A DNA stretch of 5,497 bases from an uncultured Bacilli bacterium (lineage in GTDB: Bacteria > Bacillota_I > Bacilli_A > RF39 > UBA660). Position numbers and translations under genes: made by a program. Positions 1 to 3,872 of the stretch are shown one piece after another. Numbering within the stretch: the first letter of the stretch is position 1; every line of letters begins with the position of its first letter. The notes under the pieces were generated by a model that was not told the origin of the DNA, made no database searches, and was given only the letters and a program-made list of their open reading frames with translations. Location of the stretch: positions 1 through 5,497 of the forward strand of contig CANQIR010000068.1 of NCBI GenBank assembly GCA_947624095.1, read 5' to 3'.

Positions 1-511
1 AGAAGCTGTAACAGCCACTAATTCCGAAATAATGACTTATGACAACCACCCAATTATCGCCTATTATTTTGCTATGAGTAATGGCTACACTGAATCATCA
101 TCTACCGTTTTTAAAGAAAGCCTTCCCTACTTACAATCAGTTAAATCAGATTGGGAAAAAAACAATCGTAACTATGAAGTATCATACTCATATACCGATC
201 AAGAACTATGCCTTATGTTAAATCTATCTTGTACTAAAATTACCTTCTCTAATCCTGTCTACTCTAACACCAATCATCTATCGAGCATAGAAGTAAATGG
301 CCAAACATTCACCGGCATAGAACTACGTCAAAAACTTAATCTACGTTCAACCGCTATCACTATTGATCAAAACCATCATATCACAACAACTGGTTATGGT
401 CACGGAGTCGGTATGAGCCAATACGGTGCCAATGGCTTAGCCAATAAAGGCGCAACCTATCAAGAAATTCTTAAGTACTATTATCAAGATATTGAAATTC
501 AAAAAATATAA
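1..511 (+). CDS. spoIID: Stage II sporulation protein D (SpoIID), C-terminal part, 5' truncated by the window edge
   Basis: The reading frame is open from base 2 (E-A-V-T-A-T...) to a TAA at 509-511, so the ATG at 32 is internal and the true start lies upstream. 169 residues are visible, about half of a typical SpoIID (~340 aa). Two family hallmarks are present: SNGYTES at 77-97 and the C-terminal GHGVGMSQYGA block at 398-430, followed by a short tail ending in YYYQDIEIQKI. SpoIID is the membrane-anchored lytic transglycosylase made in the mother cell. It works with SpoIIP and SpoIIM to thin septal peptidoglycan and drive engulfment. The catalytic Glu and the membrane anchor would be in the missing N-terminal half. 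No terminator separates it from spoIIQ 50 bp downstream, although the two proteins normally act in different compartments. The related SpoIID/LytB domain of amidase enhancers is an alternative, but the adjacent spoIIQ and spoIIID make SpoIID proper very likely. Confidence 0.93.
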   Translation, partial: EAVTATNSEIMTYDNHPIIAYYFAMSNGYTESSSTVFKESLPYLQSVKSDWEKNNRNYEVSYSYTDQELCLMLNLSCTKITFSNPVYSNTNHLSSIEVNGQTFTGIELRQKLNLRSTAITIDQNHHITTTGYGHGVGMSQYGANGLANKGATYQEILKYYYQDIEIQKI

Positions 512-512
512 T

Positions 513-541
513 GTATAAATCACTAGTTATTGTCCACACTT
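513..541 (+). promoter_or_regulatory. Candidate sigma-F promoter for spoIIQ
   Basis: In the 50-bp gap after spoIID there is GTATA (513-517), then 14 bp, then GTCCACACTT (532-541). This resembles the forespore sigma-F pattern (-35 GYATA; -10 roughly GGNRANANTW), with mismatches at the second G and at the R position. It would start transcription near 547-549, just ahead of the ribosome-binding site AAGGTGAG (551-558). SpoIIQ is a forespore sigma-F product in the organisms where it has been studied, so a promoter here is expected. The match itself is from eye only. Confidence 0.4.
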
Positions 542-561
542 ATTAGTAGGAAGGTGAGACA

Positions 562-1206
562 ATGACTAAAAGAAAGTTAAAACCATGGGTAATTCCTACT
601 GCTTATGTATTCTTAGTAATTCTAGCATTTACATTCCTTTATATGCTTGGTAATATTATTAATACCGGCTTAACCGATGAACCCGTAAATAATGTAACCG
701 ATGTTTTAAAAGAAGAAGATGAAGGACTTCCAGTAAATAAAGAGATTCCTACTGAAGTTAAAATCATCAAACCATTTACTGATGAAAAGGTAACTGCTAC
801 TAAACTATTTTACGATAAAGATCAAGATGAAGCTACTCAACAAAAATCTTTAATCTATTACGAAAACATCTATATGCAAAACACCGGTGTTCTTTATGAA
901 GCAGATAATAAATTTAATGTTTACGCTGTTTTAGATGGTACAGTCAAGAATATCAAAGAAGATAATATTTTAGGAACAGTTATTGAAATTGAACATAGTT
1001 CTAACTTAACAAGCTTTTATCAAAGCTTATCTGATGTCCAAGTAAAAGCTGGTGATAAAGTTACTCAAGGAATGCTTATCGCCAAAAGCGGATCTAATAA
1101 AATTAAAGATACTAAAGATAACTGCTTACATTTCCAAGTATACCATAATGGTGAATTACTTAACCCCGAAACTTTCTATAATATGAATGTAAAAGACTTA
1201 TTATAA
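562..1206 (+). CDS. spoIIQ: SpoIIQ, forespore engulfment/channel protein with a degenerate LytM (M23) domain
   Basis: 214 aa, ATG preceded by AAGGTGAG at 551-558. A short basic N-terminus (TKRKLK) leads into one membrane segment at about residues 9-33. An acidic linker (about 38-65) follows, then a LytM/M23-type beta domain from about 90 to 205. Aligning by motif, the usual metal-binding HxGxD reads N107-T-G-V-L111, the catalytic 'HLS' position reads S155-L-S (in YQSLS, 153-157), and the HxH motif reads C188-L-H190. Only H190 of the usual catalytic/zinc set remains, so peptidase activity is unlikely. YQSLS and the closing LHFQ...NP (189-202) are typical of SpoIIQ. SpoIIQ sits in the forespore membrane and binds SpoIIIAH of the mother cell across the septum, holding the engulfing membranes and forming part of the feeding channel. 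Its position between spoIID and spoIIID supports the call over a generic M23 protein. Confidence 0.9.
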   Translation: MTKRKLKPWVIPTAYVFLVILAFTFLYMLGNIINTGLTDEPVNNVTDVLKEEDEGLPVNKEIPTEVKIIKPFTDEKVTATKLFYDKDQDEATQQKSLIYYENIYMQNTGVLYEADNKFNVYAVLDGTVKNIKEDNILGTVIEIEHSSNLTSFYQSLSDVQVKAGDKVTQGMLIAKSGSNKIKDTKDNCLHFQVYHNGELLNPETFYNMNVKDLL

Positions 1207-1216
1207 GGTCTTTTTT
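1191..1216 (+). terminator. Intrinsic terminator overlapping the end of spoIIQ
   Basis: The arms AAAAGACTT (1191-1199) and AGGTCTTTT (1206-1214) pair over 9 bp with one G-U pair, around a 6-nt loop. The 3' arm runs into T residues (1211-1216). The 5' arm lies in the last codons of spoIIQ, and the TAA stop (1204-1206) falls in the loop and at the first base of the 3' arm. It would separate forespore spoIIQ transcription from the mother-cell gene spoIIID. The U-tract is short and partly in the stem, so strength is uncertain. Confidence 0.55.
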
Positions 1217-1253
1217 CTTGAATAGATAATATATTTTACTAAGGGGTGTTTTG

Positions 1254-1508
1254 ATGAAAAAAAAACTAAAAGACCGTATTCTAAAAGAAGCTGAATACTT
1301 AATTAGTACTAAGGAAACAATAAGAAACATCGCTAAAGTATTTAATATTAGTAAAAGTACAGTTCATAAAGACTTTCAAGAACGTTTAATAGATATTAAT
1401 CCCTCTCTTAAATCCCAAGTAGATATTATCTTACAAGAACATCTAAATGTCCGCCATCTCCGTGGTGGTGCCAAAACTAAATTAAAATATCAAAAGGAGC
1501 AATTATGA
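1254..1508 (+). CDS. spoIIID: SpoIIID, mother-cell sporulation transcription factor
   Basis: 84 aa from ATG 1254. A TTG at 1251 directly upstream is in frame, but AAGGGG (1241-1246) sits 7 bp from the ATG and only 4 bp from the TTG, so I prefer the ATG. The protein has the SpoIIID helix-turn-helix: TIRNIAKVFNISKSTVHKD in the first half, then ERL..INP and the near-invariant RHLRGG..TKLKY block near the C-terminus. Length is close to the Bacillus protein (93 aa). SpoIIID is a small DNA-binding protein made under sigma-E. It activates or represses many sigma-E genes, including the switch to sigma-K. I could not find a convincing sigma-E promoter in 1207-1250. The TGA stop (1506-1508) overlaps the next gene's ATG as ATGA, implying coupled translation. 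Confidence 0.95.
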   Translation: MKKKLKDRILKEAEYLISTKETIRNIAKVFNISKSTVHKDFQERLIDINPSLKSQVDIILQEHLNVRHLRGGAKTKLKYQKEQL

Positions 1509-2050
1509 ATATAATCCATATCTTAGATAATGAACTAATTTATTCCCTATCTAATAAAATTTATAAACTTTCCCCTAATCTTCTATATGGCAAAATTAAT
1601 AATGAAAAAGAATTTATTACTACTCTTCAAAAATTTCAAAAAGAACATCATATTAATCAAAAACTATTAGGAGAAGCTATTACTATCATTGTCAATGATA
1701 CATATACTAATGAAGAACTAAAATATCTTACCGATATCTTTAAAGACTTAGAATATTCTCAAATAATTATTCATCAAGAAAGTTCTCTTCTAGCCAAAGA
1801 TAACATTGAAATAATCGTTGATTCCCAAACTACTCGTATCTTTAATCAAGAAGTATTAATTATCAGTACCTCTCTTTTTAAAAGTCTTAGAGAAGAAATT
1901 ATTGACTCTCTTGTTAATAACTCTCCAATTATCCCCAAGGTTAAAATAGCTGATATATATAATACTTTAAATAGTCAATCAATCGACCTCTGCGTCTACT
2001 ACACAAATCCTTATGAAATTTTAATTAATTCCCCAAGTTCCAATCTATGA
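1505..2050 (+). CDS. Hypothetical protein downstream of spoIIID; possible short, degenerate actin-fold (MreB/Mbl-like) protein
   Basis: 181 aa. The start ATG overlaps the spoIIID stop by 4 bp and is preceded by AAAAGGAG (1492-1499), so the gene is real and co-translated with spoIIID. I do not recognise a named family. There is no signal peptide and no membrane segment. The pattern suggests an alpha/beta protein: beta hairpins at residues 2-29, a helix around 33-48, then a strand-helix-strand stretch at 59-97 (ITIIVNDTY...IIIHQESSLLA). In order and spacing that stretch recalls the MreB segment around 'VPSGVTEVE...LIEEPMAAA'. IEIIVDSQTTRIF (101-113) falls where MreB has its phosphate-binding 'VVDIGGGTT', but the glycines are absent. 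Mbl/MreB follows spoIIID in Bacillus, which is why I raise this; MreB is ~335 aa, so the second half would be missing. The fold is inference. A sporulation role is suggested by operon position only. Confidence 0.8.
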   Translation: MNIIHILDNELIYSLSNKIYKLSPNLLYGKINNEKEFITTLQKFQKEHHINQKLLGEAITIIVNDTYTNEELKYLTDIFKDLEYSQIIIHQESSLLAKDNIEIIVDSQTTRIFNQEVLIISTSLFKSLREEIIDSLVNNSPIIPKVKIADIYNTLNSQSIDLCVYYTNPYEILINSPSSNL

Positions 2051-2074
2051 GAAGTAGAAATAACCCATTTCATA

Positions 2075-2103
2075 TTGCATTACTCTTTTCCCTTTTCTAA
2101 AAT
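2075..2103 (+). promoter_or_regulatory. Sigma-A type promoter for the LytTR gene
   Basis: TTGCAT (2075-2080), a spacer of exactly 17 bp, and TAAAAT (2098-2103) give 4/6 and 5/6 matches to the vegetative -35 and -10 boxes. Transcription would start near 2110, about 20 nt ahead of the GTG start. This separates the regulator from the sporulation block. A small dyad, GAAAT-N5-ATTTC (2057-2071), lies just upstream of the -35 box and could be an operator, but it is short. Confidence 0.6.
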
Positions 2104-2130
2104 AAAACGTATTGTAGAAAGGAGTAAAAT

Positions 2131-2868
2131 GTGAAAATTGTCGTTATTAATCAAATTCCTCTAATGACTACTCGACTTAAAAAGATATTTAGAAGTCTTT
2201 CTCTCCAAACTAATGTTGAAATAGAATCTATTTTCTATTCTAAGCTAGATAAATCATTAACCAATTTGATTCATAATCATCATACTGAAAAAATCTTTGT
2301 AATTGTTGAGTCCTCCTGTAGTATTGATTTAATTAGATTAATTAGAAAAAAGGATATTACCAGTCCCATTATATATTTAGTAACTAAACATCATTCTGAT
2401 TATCCAGAATTACTAATTTATAAAACTCTATTTATAAATAAATACATTATGATTAAATTATCCAAGACTTTATTAGAAATTATAAATATATGTCATCCAC
2501 CCTGTTTTCTTTATCACACTCTTCAACAAGATTTAAGTATTAGTTATGATTCTATTACCTATATAAATCGTGACAAAGAAGAAAGAAAATTAATAATTCA
2601 TACCGACAACGATTATTATAAAGTAAATCTTACCCTTCAAGATATTCAAAAATACTTAGATAATCGTTTTAAAATGTCTCATCGTGGATGTATCATTAAT
2701 ACTCAAAGAGTTCATTGTTACGACTGGCATCATAAATATATTCATTTAGATAGTGGTGAATTAGTACCCTATTTATCTAAAAACTTCCGTGATCTTCTTT
2801 GTGAAAAAATTATCGAAGATAATTTCGATACAAAAAACAACGATTTAGGACAAATAACTGAAATCTAA
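2131..2868 (+). CDS. LytTR-family response-regulator-like transcription factor with a degenerate receiver domain
   Basis: 245 aa, GTG start with GAAAGGAG (2117-2124) 6 bp upstream. The ATG at 2129 is out of frame and stops at once. The C-terminal part (~132-228) is a LytTR DNA-binding domain. It has DSITYINRDKEERKLIIHT, then L..I.KYLDNRF and HRGCIIN (184-190), the counterpart of HRSxIVN in AgrA/VirR/LytR-type regulators, and ends in a helix (LSKNFRDLL). The N-terminal ~120 residues have receiver-like strand-helix spacing. The acidic pair expected after strand 1 is missing (MKIVVINQIP), and the phospho-acceptor Asp appears to be E60 (IFVIVESS). T85 after strand 4 and K109 near strand 5 look conserved. 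Such a domain is unlikely to be controlled by a histidine kinase, and none is encoded in the window. Targets are unknown; AgrA-like proteins act at paired ~9-bp sites. LytTR confidence is high, receiver interpretation moderate. Confidence 0.88.
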   Translation: MKIVVINQIPLMTTRLKKIFRSLSLQTNVEIESIFYSKLDKSLTNLIHNHHTEKIFVIVESSCSIDLIRLIRKKDITSPIIYLVTKHHSDYPELLIYKTLFINKYIMIKLSKTLLEIINICHPPCFLYHTLQQDLSISYDSITYINRDKEERKLIIHTDNDYYKVNLTLQDIQKYLDNRFKMSHRGCIINTQRVHCYDWHHKYIHLDSGELVPYLSKNFRDLLCEKIIEDNFDTKNNDLGQITEI

Positions 2869-2887
2869 TTAATTTATCTGGTAGAAT
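2858..2887 (+). promoter_or_regulatory. Candidate extended -10 promoter, distal promoter for the cold-shock gene
   Basis: TG-G-TAGAAT (2879-2887) is an extended -10 element with CTGAAA (2858-2863, 4/6 to consensus) 18 bp upstream. It begins inside the last codons of the LytTR gene. A transcript from here would start near 2894 and give the cold-shock mRNA a leader of about 95 nt. The same ten bases, TGGTAGAATA, recur at the secA promoter. Confidence 0.35.
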
Positions 2888-2905
2888 ACAACTTGTGTCT
2901 AAAAT

Positions 2906-2923
2906 TTGTCGAAACTTGACGAA
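2906..2923 (+). repeat. Tandem 8-bp direct repeat, possible operator upstream of the cold-shock gene
   Basis: TTGTCGAA (2906-2913) and TTGACGAA (2916-2923) differ at one base and are 10 bp apart, about one helical turn. The pair also contains a short dyad, GTC-N7-GAC (2908-2920). It lies 64 bp before the cold-shock start, with the second copy reading as a -35-like TTGACG. It does not match the AgrA-type LytTR consensus I know. Confidence 0.4.
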
Positions 2924-2932
2924 CGATATTAG

Positions 2933-2961
2933 TTGAAGTAGATAAGTAAGACATATAAAAT
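2933..2961 (+). promoter_or_regulatory. Candidate proximal sigma-A promoter for the cold-shock gene
   Basis: TTGAAG (2933-2938), 17 bp, TAAAAT (2956-2961). An overlapping alternative is TTGACG (2916-2921), 17 bp, TAGATA (2939-2944), with a better -35 and a worse -10. The -10 region sits in a perfect 7-bp-arm palindrome, ATATAAA-A-TTTATAT (2953-2967). The leader would be about 20 nt from the first choice and about 37 nt from the second. Confidence 0.45.
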
Positions 2962-2987
2962 TTATATTATATGAAGGAGGAAATATT

Positions 2988-3200
2988 ATGAGAAGTAGAG
3001 TTAAGTGGTTTAATAATGAGAAAGGTTATGGATTCATTGAATATAATGAGTTAGAAGATATCTTCGTTCACTATTCAGCCATTCAAAAAGAAGGCTACAA
3101 GACATTAAAAGAAGGAGACGTCGTCGACTTCAAAATGATTGAAACATCTAAAGGTTTACAAGCTCTAGAAGTATCTGCAGTTGAAATGACTACTATATAG
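2988..3200 (+). CDS. csp: Cold-shock domain protein (Csp family)
   Basis: 70 aa, ATG with a perfect AAGGAGG (2974-2980) 7 bp upstream. It is a single OB-fold cold-shock domain. VKWFNNEKGYGFIEY carries RNP1 (KGYGFI, residues 12-17), and DIFVHYSAI (24-32) carries RNP2. The nucleic-acid-stacking aromatics W7, F8, Y14, F16, F26, H28 and Y29 are all present. A C-terminal strand ends in LEVSAV. These proteins bind single-stranded RNA/DNA in the cytoplasm, melt RNA secondary structure, and help translation and transcription, not only in the cold. It reads as a single transcription unit with its own promoter region and a terminator starting inside its last codons. Several paralogues usually exist per genome, so I do not assign a specific letter. 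GC-rich codons are scarce and the coding strand is notably G-rich over its first 60 bases. Confidence 0.96.
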   Translation: MRSRVKWFNNEKGYGFIEYNELEDIFVHYSAIQKEGYKTLKEGDVVDFKMIETSKGLQALEVSAVEMTTI

Positions 3201-3210
3201 TAGTTTTTTT
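3189..3210 (+). terminator. Intrinsic terminator overlapping the end of the cold-shock gene
   Basis: ACTACTATATAGTAGT (3189-3204) is a perfect 16-bp palindrome, folding as ACTAC/GTAGT around TATATA, followed by seven T residues (3204-3210). The 5' arm encodes the last residues and the TAG stop (3198-3200) lies in the loop and 3' arm. The stem is short and AT-rich, so some read-through into hpf is possible. Confidence 0.6.
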
Positions 3211-3229
3211 GTTATTTAAATGTTATAAT
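3201..3229 (+). promoter_or_regulatory. Extended -10 promoter for hpf
   Basis: TG-T-TATAAT (3221-3229) is a perfect -10 box with the extended TGn element. The 17-bp-spaced -35 position (3201-3206, TAGTTT) is poor and lies in the preceding terminator. Transcription would start near 3236, only about 15 nt before the ATG. No sigma-H or sigma-B type boxes, which drive hpf in Bacillus, were seen. Confidence 0.55.
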
Positions 3230-3250
3230 CTAAATATAAGGAGGGATTTA

Positions 3251-3781
3251 ATGCAAATACAAATCCGTGGTGAAAAAGTTGATATCACTAATGCTATGAA
3301 AAAGTATGTAAACGATAAGTTAGCTAGATTAGACAAATACTTTGATAATCCAGAAGAAATCAAATGTCACATACTAGTGCGCCTTAGAGATTTAGAACAA
3401 ATTATAGAAGTCACCGTACCAACTAAGAAATTCACATTAAGAGCTGAAGAATCACACAATGATTTTTATGCCGCAGTCGATTTAGTAATCGACAAATTAG
3501 AAAGACAAATAAGAAAGAATAAGACAAGGTTAAATCGAAAATATAAAAATGTTGAACCTATTGAAATAAACTTAGAATTAGATGACGATGAAGAAGATGA
3601 TGAAGTAAAAATTGTGAAGAGAAAAAATATGGCTATGAAGCCTATGGACGAAGAAGAAGCTTTACTTCAATCAGAACTTCTAAATCACGATTTCTTCGTT
3701 TTCAAAAATGTCGATGAAGAATGCGTATCTGTTCTCTACAAGAGAAAAGATGGTAATTATGGCATTATAAACGTTAAATAA
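3251..3781 (+). CDS. hpf: Ribosome hibernation promoting factor, long form (HPF / YvyD-like)
   Basis: 176 aa. I start it at ATG 3251 because AAGGAGG (3238-3244) lies 6 bp upstream. An in-frame TTG at 3209 would add 14 unrelated residues, has no ribosome-binding site, and would place the start upstream of the -10 box. Residues 1-~97 are the S30AE/sigma-54-modulation domain (MQIQIRGEKVDIT..., HNDFYAAVDLVIDKLERQIRKNK), which binds the 30S decoding centre. An acidic linker (about 108-118, DDDEEDDE) leads to the C-terminal dimerisation domain (about 119-174: VKRKNMAMKPMDEEEALLQ...FFVFKN...VLYKRKDGNYGII). That domain marks the long HPF, which joins two 70S ribosomes into inactive 100S particles in stationary phase. 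Family length is ~180-190 aa, so it is complete. It sits directly before secA, a common Bacillota arrangement, and ends in its own terminator. Confidence 0.96.
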   Translation: MQIQIRGEKVDITNAMKKYVNDKLARLDKYFDNPEEIKCHILVRLRDLEQIIEVTVPTKKFTLRAEESHNDFYAAVDLVIDKLERQIRKNKTRLNRKYKNVEPIEINLELDDDEEDDEVKIVKRKNMAMKPMDEEEALLQSELLNHDFFVFKNVDEECVSVLYKRKDGNYGIINVK

Positions 3782-3783
3782 AT

Positions 3784-3836
3784 AAAGAATGTATAGAATA
3801 CAAGAATTAACTTAGTATTTAAATACATTCTTTTTT
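3784..3836 (+). terminator. Long hairpin terminator after hpf
   Basis: AAAGAATGTAT (3784-3794) pairs perfectly over 11 bp with ATACATTCTTT (3823-3833). Inside this, AATAC (3797-3801) pairs with GTATT (3815-3819) and AAG (3802-3804) with CTT (3811-3813) around the loop AATTAA. The 3' arm runs into six T residues (3831-3836). The extended, interrupted stem of about 50 nt is larger than a minimal terminator. On the opposite strand the T-tract is weaker but present. Confidence 0.75.
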
Positions 3837-3846
3837 ATGGTAGAAT
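3818..3846 (+). promoter_or_regulatory. Extended -10 promoter for secA, overlapping the hpf terminator
   Basis: TG-G-TAGAAT (3838-3846) is an extended -10 element, with TTTAAA (3818-3823, 4/6 to consensus) exactly 17 bp upstream of the hexamer. The -35 box and most of the spacer are the 3' half of the hpf terminator. Transcription would begin near 3853, about 20 nt before the secA ATG. Confidence 0.5.
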
Positions 3847-3872
3847 ATATGGGAGAAAAGGAGAAATACAAC

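Noticed and set aside
1207..1250. Sigma-E promoter for spoIIID
   Set aside because: AT-rich, but I found no acceptable pair of -35 (KMATATT-like) and -10 (CATACANT-like) boxes at the right spacing.
1251..1253. TTG at 1251 as the spoIIID start
   Set aside because: It is only 4 bp from the ribosome-binding site, and the ATG immediately after it has normal spacing.
2057..2071. GAAAT-N5-ATTTC dyad as a terminator for the gene ending at 2050
   Set aside because: A 5-bp AT-rich stem with no following T-tract; at best a small operator upstream of the LytTR promoter.
3209..3250. In-frame TTG at 3209 as the hpf start, adding 14 residues
   Set aside because: No ribosome-binding site there, the added residues do not resemble HPF, and it lies upstream of the TATAAT. 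ATG 3251 has a well-spaced AAGGAGG.
3840..3848. Sigma-H promoter: GTAGAATAT fits the sigma-H -10 pattern RNNGAATWW
   Set aside because: No AGGA-type -35 element 11-12 bp upstream at either this site or the similar one at 2881, so a vegetative extended -10 promoter is simpler.
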